Positions 9,783-19,920 of a DNA stretch of 64,000 nucleotides are shown piece after piece (positions within the stretch are counted from its first letter, which is position 1; each line of letters starts with the position of its first letter). The notes below the pieces were generated by a model. It saw only the letters and a list, made by a program, of their open reading frames with translations. It was not told where the DNA came from and did no database searches. Made by a program: the position numbers and the translations under genes. This DNA is from Rhineura floridana (taxonomy: Eukaryota > Chordata > Lepidosauria > Squamata > Rhineuridae), in assembly GCF_030035675.1 (NCBI RefSeq), contig NC_084493.1, positions 22,607,822 through 22,671,821 of the forward strand. The letters run 5' to 3'.

Positions 9783-9900
9783 GCCTACCTCATAGGGCTG
9801 TTGTGAAAATAAAATGGAGAGGAGGAGAACCACCGCTGCCACCTTGAGCTCCTTAGAGGAAAGGTGGGCTATAAATGCAATAATAAACAAATAAACTAGG
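9783..9900 (+). mobile_element. SINE 3' half with L2-type tail
   Basis: CTACCTCATAGGGCTGTTGTG, GCCACCTTGAGCTCC, GGAAAGGTGGGCTATAAATGCAATAA: the same body and tail as the SINE at 12.7 kb, without the tRNA head. Confidence 0.75.
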
Positions 9901-10270
9901 CTGCTGCCCTTTGAGCATTGTCCTGCCACCAGTGTTGAATTAAGATTTAACCTGCTAGCCTGACCCACTTTTTCAAGTGGAAATTGATGGGGTTGGGGGC
10001 AGACACCATCTTTTCCTTCCCCTTAGGCAAAAAAAAATATCTTAGCCTAGTCATGAGCTTCCCCTTCTATATTTTTTTTGTTCCCAATTGGGAAAAAATC
10101 TCACATTTCTAAAAGTTTTTCTTGTGGCTCGTTGAGCTGGCTGGCATTCAGATTTCGTTTCAGCCTGCTGCAACCAACTGTAATATCTCCCATGTCATTT
10201 TAGAGATGCTCGGCCCAGTCCTTGAACATGCTGCTGTCATTTTTTTGATCGATAGTATAACACTTTGGAC
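9901..10270. other. Unassigned sequence
   Basis: No supported feature. Short A/T runs only. Confidence 0.4.
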
Positions 10271-10556
10271 ACCGTTGTTGTTGTTGTTATGTGCCTTCTA
10301 GTCGATCACGACTTATGGCGACCCTATGAATCAGCGACCTCCAAGAGCATCTCTCATGAACCACCCTGTTCAGATCTTGTAAGTTCAGGTCTGTGGCTTC
10401 CTTTATGGAATCAATCCATCTCCTGTTTGGCCTTCCTCTTTTTCTACTACTTTCTCTTTTTCCCAGCATTATTATCTTTTCTAATGAATCATGTCTTCTC
10501 ATTATGTGTCCAAAGGATGACAACCTCAGTTTCATCATATCATTGGAAAACAAAAA
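10271..10556 (-). mobile_element. BovB (RTE) LINE 3' end
   Basis: The minus strand encodes the BovB C-terminus (GHIMRRHDSLEKIIMLGKRE, RGRPNRRWIDSIKEATD, RVVHERCSWRSLIHRVAISR) in one open stretch, then the 3' UTR (TCATAGGGTCGCCATAAGTC) and an (ACA)n end. About 94 codons are preserved; the rest is 5' truncated. Confidence 0.9.
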
Positions 10557-10558
10557 GC

Positions 10559-10753
10559 ATGGGAACATAGAAAGTTGCCTTATACCAAGTCAGGCCATTC
10601 GCTCAGGATTGGCCACACTGACTAGCAGCAGCTCTCCAAGGTTTCAGACAGAGTTCTCTCCCATCCCTACCTGGAGATACCTTGAGGATTGAACCTGGGA
10701 CCTTCTGCATGCAAAGCAGATGCTCTACCACAGAACTACAGCCCTTCTTCTTA
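10559..10753 (-). mobile_element. tRNA-Ala-like SINE with CR1-like tail
   Basis: Minus strand: AGGGCTGTAGTTCTGTGGTAG head, ATGCAGAAGGTCCCAGGTTC B-box region, body, then GGTATAAGGCAACTTTCTATG tail. Full-length member of the family described at 255-440. It starts directly beside the BovB fragment. Confidence 0.9.
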
Positions 10754-10884
10754 AAGGAGATTAAATAATCCCATTCATTTTTAACCCACACTCTCCAGGG
10801 GTGAATCAGAGACTCAAAGGTGCTGACATTAACTCAACTTGATGAGTGGGGAGGGGACTGTCTTAACAAACCTCTCTTCCATCT

Positions 10885-10965
10885 TGGGCTATATATGGGG
10901 TTCCCATAGCAGGATGGTGGCCTAGATGGGCCACCGGCCTGATCCAATAGGCTCTTCTTAATCCA
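10885..10965 (+). mobile_element. CR1 3' end fragment
   Basis: AGGATGGTGGCCTAGATGGG, CCGGCCTGATCCAATAGGCTC and TCTTCTTAAT match the CR1 3' terminus. Confidence 0.75.
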
Positions 10966-11569
10966 TGATTAATTTATTATGGCTGCAATTCTATTCATGC
11001 TTTCCTGGGTGCAGGTCCCCATTGGTCACTGATAATTTCAGAGCAGGGCTAGCCCAAGACATTTTGTGGTCTGTGGCAAAGATGGTTGGTGCCCCCATCC
11101 TTCAGTGTACAGATGCCAGCTGGACTGGCAGTTGAATCTTACTTCAACACTAATAATGGAACTGCGTTTTCCACTACAGCTGAGCAGAAGGCTAGCTTCA
11201 GGGGTGGCAGGTCAGGCCAGATAGCAATGTGTGCCCTGTCTTCCAGTAGAAGGAAATGGCTGGGGAAATAGTTGAGGGGGGGTGGCACTTCCCCCAACTA
11301 TCTGCTCCCAAGATAGCTGCCTGACTTCATCTCATGCAAGGGTGAACTGGGTGCAAAGGGGAAAAATCAATTTTCAATGCAATAAAATAAATTGTATTTA
11401 TTTATGGGGGTCCATAGCTTTCATCAGATTCTCAAATGAGTCTGTCACCCAAAAAAGGTTCAGAACCACCACTCTAATAGTAGAGCTGGCCCCTGCTTCA
11501 GGGTAAACATGCATAAGACTGGGCTACATGTTTTACTGTTTGTTCATTTTAGTCAGTGACACCATGCGC
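10966..11569. other. Unassigned sequence
   Basis: No supported feature. Small open frames have no recognisable product. Confidence 0.4.
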
Positions 11570-12165
11570 TGGGATAGGACAGAATATATGATCAAACCAT
11601 CTAGTCTAGTGTCCTGTTTCCAATAGTGGCCAATCAGATGCCCCCTGGAAGCCCAGGACATGAAGACAACAGCCTTCCACCACTTTTTATCTTCCAGCAA
11701 CTGATACTTAGATCAGCAACTGATACTTCCAACAACTGATACTTTATCTTCCAGCAAGTGATACTTACCGCTTCTGAATATGGATGTTTTGTTTTACTGC
11801 TGCAGTTTATACAGCTCTTTCTCCTCCATGCATCTGAGGAATCCCTCTTCAGAGCCACCTAAGCTACACTATGAATCCCATAAATTAATGACACGTTGTA
11901 TAAAGTAATACTTCCTTTTCCTGAAATGATTGATACTAGCTTTCATTTGACGACCTCAAGTTCAAGTACGATAGAGGAAAGAAATCCACTTTGTCCATCA
12001 TCTGGCACTAGTTTATAGATCTCTCTCTTGTCTCCCTCTGGTCCTCTTTTTCCCTCAGCCTGTGTCACAAACAGTTTTGCGGTCTTTCCTCATAGGGAAA
12101 ACACCTTGATCGTTTTCTTGGTAGCCATTTTCTGCACCTTTCCTAGCTCTACAAGGTTAAGTGGG
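11570..12165 (-). mobile_element. Old CR1 LINE fragment
   Basis: 11580-11660 is the reverse complement of the CR1 3' UTR (TCTAGTCTAGTGTCCTGTTTCC, GTGGCCAATCAGATGCC). Farther right the minus strand still shows the ORF2 C-terminal pattern (QKMATKKTIKVFSL). A short local repeat of AGCAACTGATACTT lies at about 11697-11770. Much older than the copy at 56.7 kb. Confidence 0.65.
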
Positions 12166-12284
12166 AACGGGCATGAGAACCACAGATGTATTAAAATAGA
12201 TTGCAGATTTTAAAAAAACTAGGGCAAGGCAAATTATGCATCAGGGTGTCCAAGGCTCCCAAACTTCAAACCCATTACTTATGG

Positions 12285-12416
12285 AAGGGATGGGGAATCT
12301 GTGGCCCTCCAAATGCTGTTGGGACTCCAGCTCCCTGACCCTTGGGACGTGCTGGCTGGGGCTGATTGAAGCCGAAGTCCAACAACATCTGGAGGACCAC
12401 AGATTCCCCGTCCCTG
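12285..12416. mobile_element. Hairpin MITE family B, full length
   Basis: The two halves are inverted copies: AGGGATGGGGAATCTGTGG and CCACAGATTCCCCGTCCCT, with CTCCAAATGCTGTTGG / CCAACAACATCTGGAG inside. An 8-bp duplication ACTTATGG / ACTTATGA flanks it (12277-12284 and 12417-12424). 132 bp, hAT-like. The family recurs at least eight times in the window. Confidence 0.9.
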
Positions 12417-12435
12417 ACTTATGAGCAGGAAGGTA

Positions 12436-12536
12436 GACTAGGGCTACAATCCTATGCACCCTTTCACAGGAGTAAAGACCCACTGAACACAACAGGTTTC
12501 ATTTCCAGGCAGATATGCATAAGATTGCCCTGTAGA
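12436..12536. repeat. Short repeat with CAATCCTATGCA / CCCACTGAA motif
   Basis: A 100-bp unit with GGCTACAATCCTATGCA at one end and GCATAAGATTGCCCT at the other, an imperfect inverted repeat, with an ACCCACTGAACAC centre. Similar units occur at about 14160, 21118, 27420, 36505, 38915, 39665, 54600 and 62820. Probably a very short non-autonomous element; class unknown. Confidence 0.6.
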
Positions 12537-12669
12537 TTCTCTTGAGTCGCTCCCAGTTGTGTGATAACAAAATGCCCCTCTGGCAACTCACAGAGCTTGG
12601 AAGTGCCACAGAGTATAACACTCTAGGGTGGAACTGGACCCACAAAAGAAAGGGCTCTTGGGACAGAGC

Positions 12670-12893
12670 TGTAAGTGGATCCAGCATGGCATAGTGGTGA
12701 GGGGGTTGGGCTACAACTCGGGAGGCGTGGGTTTGAGCCTCCACCTAGCCATGAAACTGACTGGGTAACCTTGGGGCAGTTACCATCTCCAATCCTAACC
12801 TACCTCAGAGGTTGTTGTGGTAAAAAGCTGAGGAGGGAAGCCATGTATGACACCTTGAACTCCTTGGAGGAAAATTCAATAAACAAATAAAAA
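12670..12893 (+). mobile_element. SINE with tRNA head and L2-type tail
   Basis: Head GGCATAGTGGTGAGGGGGTTGG (A-box region) and GGTTTGAGCCTCCACC (B-box region) are those of the Sauria-type SINE. The 3' part is different: CCTACCTCAGAGGTTGTTG, CACCTTGAACTCCTTGGAGG, then AATAAACAAATAA, which matches the L2 3' end near 49.3 kb. Confidence 0.85.
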
Positions 12894-13019
12894 TATGGAG
12901 GAATGGGTGTGGGCTGGTAGAACAAGCCATTTAAAGGCTTCCCTTTTTCTACAAGCCTTTTAAGTGGAGGGTTTTTTTTATCCTAGTCTGTATCTGTATT
13001 GGATTTGAAACTGGTTTTA

Positions 13020-13117
13020 ATATGTGGAATTGAAAAGGTTCAGAAAGGGGCAGCCAGAATGATCAAGGGGATAGTGACTTCCTATGAGGAAAGGCTGCTG
13101 CATTTGGGGCTTTTTAA
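13020..13117 (+). mobile_element. CR1 fragment joined to an L2 tail
   Basis: GAAAAGGTTCAGAAAGGGGC ... GGCTGCTGCATTTGGGGC corresponds to CR1 ORF2 (EKVQK-ATRMIKG). It stops abruptly where the L2 3' UTR begins. Confidence 0.75.
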
Positions 13118-13240
13118 ATTGCTTTTTAAAAATGTGTTTTTAAATTTGTATATTTGTTTTTAATGTTTTTAATTGTTGTAAACCACCCAGAGAGCTTCGG
13201 CTATGGGGCAGTATATAAATACAATAAATAAATAAATACA
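13118..13240 (+). mobile_element. L2 LINE 3' end
   Basis: AT-rich stretch, GTAAACCACCCAGAGAGCTT, GGGGCAGTATATAAA and an (AATA)n tail. Confidence 0.8.
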
Positions 13241-13308
13241 TTGTTTTTAATTGTTTCTACACAGGAAATTGTTTCCCGTTTGTATTGTTGATGCTTTTCA
13301 CTGTGAAA

Positions 13309-13650
13309 TAGGGTTGCCAGGCTCAGGGCCTGAGACTGATCCTGTATCTTTAGGAGAAGAGAAAGTCAGCCAAGTGCAGGTGTTCTTGCAACACTGTATT
13401 GGGAAAAACCACAAGGTGGAATTCTCCCTCCCCCCTGCACAACTTTTACAGATACAAAAGACCTATTATTAGAGACTGGGCCTGGCAACCAAGAGGTCTT
13501 CTGCATCTTTTAAAGTTGTGCAGGGGAAAGGGAGAATTCCACCTTGTGGTTTTTCCCATTATAGTGTTGCAAGAACACCTGCACTTGGCTGAGTTTTCTC
13601 TTCTCCTAAAGATACATGATCAGTCTCAGGCCCTGAACCTGGCAACTCTA
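13309..13650. mobile_element. Palindromic MITE with perfect 8-bp duplication
   Basis: Begins TAGGGTTGCCAGG and ends CCTGGCAACTCTA. The two arms (about 13309-13455 and 13512-13650) are inverted copies that share CAGTCTCAGGCCCTGA, CACCTGCACTTGGCTGA and GGAGAATTCCACCTTGTGG. An exact CTGTGAAA flanks it at 13301-13308 and 13651-13658. 342 bp, hAT-like. Confidence 0.93.
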
Positions 13651-13658
13651 CTGTGAAA

Positions 13659-14159
13659 TCAATCTGCGATATGTTGTGGGAAGCAGTTCACAAATGGAAT
13701 AAAATTAATGAAATGACATGTAGTGACAGCACAGTCAAAGGTGCAAGTTTCTTCTCTTGTTATAGCCTCTCAATTAATGTCCTGTTCTGTGTTTATGCGG
13801 AAAAACTAATCAAAGCAAAGAGGAGGAAACAGAATTCTACACTTTGGGAAATACAGGATAGTTGTAGGGCTGATGTCATCTATTTCACCTAAGTTGTACA
13901 AAAGAATGCAAAAGAACCACCTGCACAAAAACCAGGTGTTTGCAATGTAATGATCTAGCTGCCTGCTACAAAATAACAGTCTTCCTCTCATTATTTTGAG
14001 AACTGCTGCCAAAAAGGTAGGCTTACTTTAAAAAAACCAGACATTGGCACATATAAGACATTATCTAAAGCGACAGGACTAACATTAACAAAACAGAGAA
14101 ACACCACTTGACTGTTTGCTTTGTAAATCTCACTGGTGCAGAAGCTCCAAGAAGCAATT
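13659..14159. other. Unassigned sequence
   Basis: No repeat boundary or gene recognised. Confidence 0.4.
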
Positions 14160-14292
14160 TTAGGCTGGAATCTCTCTCACACACATCCTAGGGAATAAGT
14201 CCCCGTTTAAAATAAACCCCTCCTCTGGTGCAAACAAATAAATCTGAACGCAGTGGGACTTACTTCTGAGCAAACATGCTTAGAATTGCACT
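14160..14292. repeat. Short repeat with AGTGGGACTTACTTC motif, expanded copy
   Basis: Same class of unit as at 12436: AATAAGTCCCCG ... CAGTGGGACTTACTTCTGAGC ... GCTTAGAATTGCACT. It carries an extra middle segment. Confidence 0.5.
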
Positions 14293-14340
14293 GCTAATAT
14301 ATTCCAAAATAAGGAGGGTCACTTGCAAGGTTTGTAACGC

Positions 14341-14930
14341 CAGAGTGGGGAACCTTTTTCAGTCCAAGGGCTGCATCCCCTCTGGGCAACCTTCCAGGGA
14401 GCTGTATGCCAGTGGTGGGCAGGCCGAGAAGAAAAAGTGGGTGGGGCCAGAAGGAAAAAGCAACAGGCACGGTTTTACCTTTGCACAGTAGACACACGCC
14501 ACATGCATCCCTCCACCCAGAGAAGTAAGAGACATTATCCAAGATCAAGGGCACACTCCAAGATCAAGGGCATGCTCAAAGAGGGTGCAAAGCAGTGAGG
14601 GGTAACCTCTGGGGGAAGGGACATAACCCAGGGGAGAGTCCCAAAGGCCAGATAAAGATGTATGGAGGGGCCCATTTGTCACCTGACCCAGTGTGGCATA
14701 GTGGTTAAGGTGTTGGACTACGACCTGGGAGACCAGGGTTCGAATCACCACCCAGCCATGAAGCTCACTGGGTGACCTTGGGCCAGTCACTGCCTCTCAG
14801 CCTCAGAGGGAGGCAATGGTAAACCCCCTCTGAATACCGCTTACCATGAAAACCCTATTCATAGGGTCGCCATAAGTCGGGGTCGACTTGAAGGCAGTCC
14901 ATTTCCATTTTCCTGTGGTTAGCCACCCCT
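14341..14930. mobile_element. MITE family I, interrupted by a SINE
   Basis: Starts CAGAGTGGGGAACCTTTTTC and ends GTGGTTAGCCACCCCT, with the AAGGGCTGCATCCCC and GCCAGTGGTGGGCAGG blocks of the family I copy at 42.7 kb. The right part is split by a Sauria-type SINE. A clear duplication was not found at this copy. Confidence 0.7.
14690..14912 (+). mobile_element. Sauria-type SINE (tRNA head, BovB tail)
   Basis: GTGTGGCATAGTGGTTAAGG head, GGTTCGAATCACC B box, CACTGGGTGACCTTGGGCC body, and the BovB tail TCATAGGGTCGCCATAAGTC. Nearly consensus, so fairly young. It is inserted in family I. Confidence 0.93.
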
Positions 14931-15034
14931 ATTTTAAGTTGCGATGTGGCCTGTGGAACCCCTTACATGTTCAGTCAGCTGTGTACTGGGACACCGAGAC
15001 AGTTGCAAGCAGTGACTGAAATGGCAGAACTGGC

Positions 15035-15423
15035 TTCCCAGCAGTGGCAGCTGGTGGCTCTATGTCAGTGGGGCAGTGGAATCCACGCCAGGTTTTAGTT
15101 CAAACTTTGAAGGAGCTAACCAAAGTGCTGGAGCAGATTCTACTGCCCACTGATATGGAGCCACTAGCCACTCCTAATTCCCAGTCTGATGGCCTTTCCT
15201 CAGTGTGTGCCAGCTCAACCAGATACTATTAACCTGGCCACTGGTCCCCTAACTCCCTTCCCCCAAAGGCTTTGCCTTCCTTTCTGTCTAAGCCATACAA
15301 CAGTGGTGTGGACATCTATGCACAAATGTGTCTGCAATGGCAGCAGGAGGCTCCATGTCAGCGGGGCAGTGGAATCCACACCATGTTTTGGTCTGAACTT
15401 CCAAGGAGCTGTCCAAAGTGCTT
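15035..15423. repeat. Two copies of short repeat L
   Basis: GGTGGCTCTATGTCAGTGGGGCAGTGGAATCCA (written here only as a motif near 15051) recurs near 15347. Both run on to GAAGGAGCT / CAAGGAGCT and CCAAAGTGC. A third copy lies at 62255-62345. Class unknown. Confidence 0.55.
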
Positions 15424-15560
15424 CAGCAGGTGATCTATGGTCCTCCAGATGATGCCGGACTGCAATATCCATCATCCCTGATGACTGGTCATGCTGGCTG
15501 GGGCCAATGGGAGGTTGCAATCCAAAACATCTGGCAAGCCATTGGTTAGCCATGCCTGGT
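15424..15560. mobile_element. Hairpin MITE family B
   Basis: CCTCCAGATGATGCCGG and its decayed inverse, with CATCATCCCTGATGACTGG and GCTGGCTGGGGCCAATGGG in the centre. Ends are poor; limits approximate. Confidence 0.6.
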
Positions 15561-15613
15561 ATAAAAGTTAAGGCTGCATACACACCACACATCTAAAGCG
15601 CATTTCACCACTA

Positions 15614-15961
<348 letters not shown>

Positions 15962-16065
15962 GGGAACTGTAGTTTACTCCTCACAGAGCTACTATTCCTA
16001 GCACCCTTAAACTACAGTTCCCAAGAATCTTTGGGGGGGTGTTTTACATGTGCTTTAAATATATG

Positions 16066-17780
16066 GTAGATACATCATCTCAGTACATGTTGTGTCCTGA
16101 ATTTACTGAATCAAGGATCATTGGACAACCCTGTGTTCCAGAGCAATGGGAGAGTGAGGGGAAAAAATCTGCCCATTTTCTCTACCTCATGCTTAATTTT
16201 ACAAGCCTATATCGCATCGCCCCCCAAAGTGTAAATTTAAAATGTCCCAGCACCTCTCCACTTTATTTTCTCTGAAGCTATTGTGTAAGCCGATTGTAAT
16301 TAAAATCAACATAATAAAGCCTGGCTCTTGATTGCACTAAATCATTTCTCATTGATTGCAACATATTACATACATATTTAATGGAAGAAAGTTTGCCAGC
16401 CACCAGTTAATTCGGAACATTTGTTAGCACAACCCCTGTTGCCCAAGTACTTGAAAGAAATTAGCAATGAAGTTCATTCATTCATTCAACAACCACCTCT
16501 CCCCCTCAGATTCCCACTTCTTGGAGCTAAGAGAGCTTTTCTTGCAATAAATAAAGTCATAATTAGTTACTCTGTTTTAAAATCAGAACTTTAAAGAGAC
16601 ATTCCACGATATACAGCACATCCCTATGCTGGAAACCGTCAGAGTAGGATTTCAGGACAGAAGTCTGGGCTCTCACAGCAGAATGAGTCGCTCCCACAGA
16701 CACAAACAGCAGGACTGGATTAGCATCTGAAGACCATTCAGTCCAAAGTCTACAATTACCTAACTGACCCACTGGTCTTTAATTCTATGAAGGAGACTCC
16801 CCTTGATTCGTATGCATCCCTGGCAAAAGATACTGCAATGCAAAAGACAGGTGCAACAATAGGAGTCCCTTTTGTCTTGGATATTAAGACGGTTGGGACA
16901 ATGGCAGGGGAAGAGATTTCCAGGTGAATCCGCAGCTGCAATCCTAACCACACATGCAGGCGAATCCCACATGTTTACTCAGAACCAGAAACATGTCCCA
17001 TCGAGTTCAAGGAGGCTGCTCATTCCAAGAAGGAAAATCTACACAGGTTTTGGAACCTTATTAGGAAGTAAGCATCAGTGAACACAAGGGACTTGCTTCT
17101 GAATAAGCATGCCTGTGATCCAGCTGTGGAAGTAATGACTCTGGCCCACCTTTGAGGCTTGGCAGTTGGTGCATTGGGTGTTAAAAAAAAGGGGGGGAGG
17201 CATTTCCCAATCAACTTGTCCTTTTGTCCACATGCATATTATTGTCATTGTGCATGTACATCTTATTTTGTTGCCAGGATGCGCCTATTTTTCTGATGCC
17301 AGAGGATGGAGAGGTTGCTTTTCAATTAAGAAAGAAAGAAAGAAAGAAAAAGTGGGTTAAAGTGTAAAAGTTTAGCAGCTTCTCCCAGCAACGTCCTCTA
17401 AGCACCTGAGGAAACCAGGGCCAAGAGCAGCATCCTCAGGATAAGAGTTTGGAGGCAGACTTCCACAACCCCACTCATCAGAATGAGCAGCAGGGTCCTC
17501 AGAGGCAGCAGAGAAAGCTTCACACAATTTGAAGTAACAAGTAAGCAAAATAGAACATATCACCAGCCAAGGCTGGAAGCCCCTTTTAAGTAAGCAAAGT
17601 AATACAGGGTTCTCGCCAGTGTTAGGTCATACTCAGAGTAGAGCCACTGACCTTAACGGACACACCTGATCTAGGTCTATTAATTTTACCGAGTCTGAGT
17701 AGGGCTTAGCGGGCTACTGCAGTCCATACATGACCGGCTAAAGAGGGGAACCTTCTTATGATCATGAAATCCAGAGTCAA
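16066..17780. other. Mostly unassigned
   Basis: Holds traces of the short AATCCTAACCACACATG / TTACTCAGAA repeat (about 16935-17120) and a (GAAA)n run at about 17329-17350. No exon or larger element is recognised. It directly follows the HCN4 exon 1 donor, so it is the start of intron 1. Confidence 0.4.
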
Positions 17781-17835
17781 ACAGGTTACCCGACTGCATC
17801 GTTGGGGGGGAGAGGAGAGGGGTTCGCCCAGTTGG

Positions 17836-17845
17836 TGTTACCTGA
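17836..17845 (-). other. HCN4: 5' splice donor of HCN4 exon 1
   Basis: On the minus strand the sequence is TTTCAG|GTAACACC, with GT at 17841-17840. The exon stops two bases into the Arg codon of HPYSDFR (phase 2), where vertebrate HCN exon 1 is known to end. Confidence 0.9.
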
Positions 17846-18680
17846 AATCGCTGTAAGGGTGGATGATCCAGAAGCCGGCGGACTTAACCCTTTCCTGCTC
17901 TCTCTCCACGGCCTTTTGGCTGCCAAACATCCTCAAGGAGAATTTGTTGACCCCCGGTTGCAGCATGGCCCCGAACTGTCTCTGCATAAAGCCGGCCTGG
18001 TCCAGCCTTTGCTCGTCGTCCGCGGAGATCTGGTCGCCCCCTTCTCCTTCTCCTCCTCCTCCCGCTCCTTCAGGACCCCCACCCCCTTCGACTTTGATGA
18101 AGGCGGAGGGTTGAGGCGGCGCGTCCCGGGGAGAGGAAGAGGAGGAGGCCGCCGCCCCCGCCGCCGGGATAGACGCGGGGGGTCCTTGCTCGGTCTCGGA
18201 AAGACCCGGGGGGCTCCGCTCCTCGCCGGGGGACGCCGCTTCTCCCTCGCTGCCGATCAGCCGGCGCTCCTCGCCCGAGTCGTGCGGCTGGCGGCTGGTG
18301 AGGGACGAGAGGCTCCCCTTGAAGCGCCGGCAGTCCCCGTTGGTGCTGCTCTTGGCGCTTATCCGGCAGCCGCTGCCCCCCGACGCGGAACCAGCAGCGG
18401 CGCCAGCCTCACCGATGTCCACGAGGCCTCCCCCGGCATCCCCACCGCCAAGCCTCGACGGCTCTCCTGCCCCGTACCCGCGAGCGCCCCCTGGCGCCGC
18501 CGACGGCAACGGCTTCAGCTTAATGCTCTTGCGACGGGCGTCCTTGTCGCCGCAGCCTCCGTTGCCGTTGCCGCCGCCTCCTGCCTCTTCGTCCTCCTCG
18601 TCCATGATCGACGCTTTGGGGGCGATCTGTGGCGGGAGGCTGTACAACCGCTTGCGCATCGACGGGGGCAGCCTGGCCAT
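17842..18680 (-). CDS. HCN4: HCN4 pacemaker channel, exon 1 (N-terminus)
   Basis: HCN4 is a hyperpolarization-activated cation channel opened further by cAMP. It carries the If pacemaker current in sinoatrial cells and some neurons, in the plasma membrane. This exon gives residues 1-279 plus two bases. Seen: [15 protein letters not shown] at 4-18, an acidic MDEEDEE at 26-32, Gly-rich 34-43, [15 protein letters not shown] at 110-124, [20 protein letters not shown] at 134-153, FIKVEGG at 194-200, then the HCN domain [20 protein letters not shown] from 228 and [24 protein letters not shown] to 271. HCN1, 2 and 3 lack the MRKRLYSLP and STNGDCRRF blocks in this form, so HCN4 is the match. The start was chosen for the Kozak site GCGGCCATGG and homology. 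The frame is open upstream to another ATG at 18812, which I reject. S1-S6 and the CNBD lie in later exons beyond the window. Confidence 0.96.
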
Positions 18681-18898
18681 GGCCGCGCGCTCGGGGCGGG
18701 GAGAGTCTGGATGTAGGAACGGGAGGCGGACAGTAAGGGAGGCTTGGAGGTCGGAGGCGGGGGGTGGGGAATACCTTGTCTTTGCCCCTCCCCCAAGCAC
18801 CGCCCGGGTCAAGGACCAGGAGGCTGCTAAGGTGGGCTCTTCCTCATCTCCTTAGGCAGACGGTGAAGATGGCCATCCTTTCTTCGGGGTTGCGCCCC

Positions 18899-18936
18899 GT
18901 TTAGAATTTAATAATACCGTTTAGAATTTAATAATA
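18899..18936. repeat. Short tandem pair GTTTAGAATTTAATAAT
   Basis: Two copies of a roughly 19-base AT-rich unit, separated by a few bases, inside the otherwise GC-rich HCN4 upstream region. Confidence 0.8.
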
Positions 18937-19470
18937 GGAATTTTTTAAAAATGGGTGGGGGAGGCTCACGAGAGAGGAAGCCCCTCCGCGTCCTCCCCTT
19001 CCACCCCCCTCCTGGGTCTGAACTGGCGGAGTCCCTCCTCGGCTGGCCGGCTAGCTCGCGTCCCACTGGGCCACTGCCGTTGTGACCCTGCCGTCCGCCT
19101 GCCGCACAGCCCACCAGGGCACCGGGCAAGCCAGCCACCGGCTCTTCAGTGCCCGCCTTGACATCTTGGCGGCGATTTCCCGAGGCAGCCGGGCAGCCGC
19201 GTCCCCAGCAAAGCAGACATAATCGAGATCACAACGAGGAGAGGAGAAAAGACTGAGGCGGAGGCTGGCCTCTCCAAGAAGCGGGGGGGGGACTACCACC
19301 ACCCCGTCCAAAGAGGAGCCGAAGCCCCGAAGCTGCCTCGTTGCAACTCCCCGGCCTCGACGCATCCAGCGCTGGAGCTTGGCTTACATCACTGCTGCCG
19401 CTGCTGCCATCCCTTATTCCTCATGCAGCAGCTACTGGTCCTGGGAATATTCATGAAGCCAGCTGATCCG

Positions 19471-19505
19471 ATTGGGTTGCCATAGGAGCCACTGCTGTCA
19501 ATCGG
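19471..19505 (-). promoter_or_regulatory. Possible CCAAT box and RFX-like X-box
   Basis: ATTGG (19471-19475, an inverted CCAAT on the HCN4 strand) directly adjoins GTTGCCATAGGAGC (19476-19489). The latter resembles the RFX X-box GTTRCCATGGYAAC in its first half only. A second TCAATCGG follows at 19498. The motifs are seen; function is a guess. Confidence 0.3.
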
Positions 19506-19912
19506 CTCTGCCTACCTGAGCTGGCAGCCGGGCTTCTTAAAAGGGCAACGCCTTGGAGGACCGGGAGCCGGCTGGTTAGGTGTGCGGGCTTTCGGCGCTG
19601 GCTGTGGCTGTTGCATCTCGGCGGATGTCCTGAGCTGTGCTGGAAGAAGGAGGGAGCGGAATGAAATCCGCAAGCCCCCGCACCCCTCCCCATGACAGCC
19701 AGATCATCCGATCTCCCCACCCGCTTTATCGTTCTTTTTCAAAGCAATCGTTAAGGATGCCGGTGCAAAAGGTAAGCGAGTTGATCCCCCTCCTCAGAGA
19801 GTAACCCACATGACCGTTTGGGTTTTAATTTTTTAAAATAAACGCAGCACACATCTCCGTGACCCTCCAGAGTTGTCCTTTGCTGCCTGAGAACTGCAGT
19901 CAGATGTATGCA
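19501..19912. other. Unassigned, moderately GC-rich
   Basis: Edge of the CpG-rich region. No exon or repeat recognised. Confidence 0.4.
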
Positions 19913-19920
19913 GCTGGGAC

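Larger units (their letters stand above)
17780..19500 (-). promoter_or_regulatory. HCN4: CpG island over HCN4 exon 1 and promoter
   Basis: GC- and CpG-rich in contrast to the AT-rich repeats around it. It covers exon 1, the 5' UTR and about 800 bases upstream. A GGGGCGGGG Sp1-type box lies at 18692-18700, just upstream of the ATG. No TATA box is evident. The transcription start cannot be placed from sequence alone. Confidence 0.8.

Noticed and set aside
18681-18812. In-frame upstream ATG at 18812 as HCN4 start
   Set aside because: The 44 added residues look like translated 5' UTR, and HCN4 homology begins at the ATG at 18680, which has the better Kozak context.
17802-18855. Long open frames on the plus strand (304 and 185 codons) opposite HCN4 exon 1
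   Set aside because: They are antisense shadows of a GC-rich exon. The minus frame has clear HCN4 homology, Kozak start and splice donor; the plus frames have no recognisable product.
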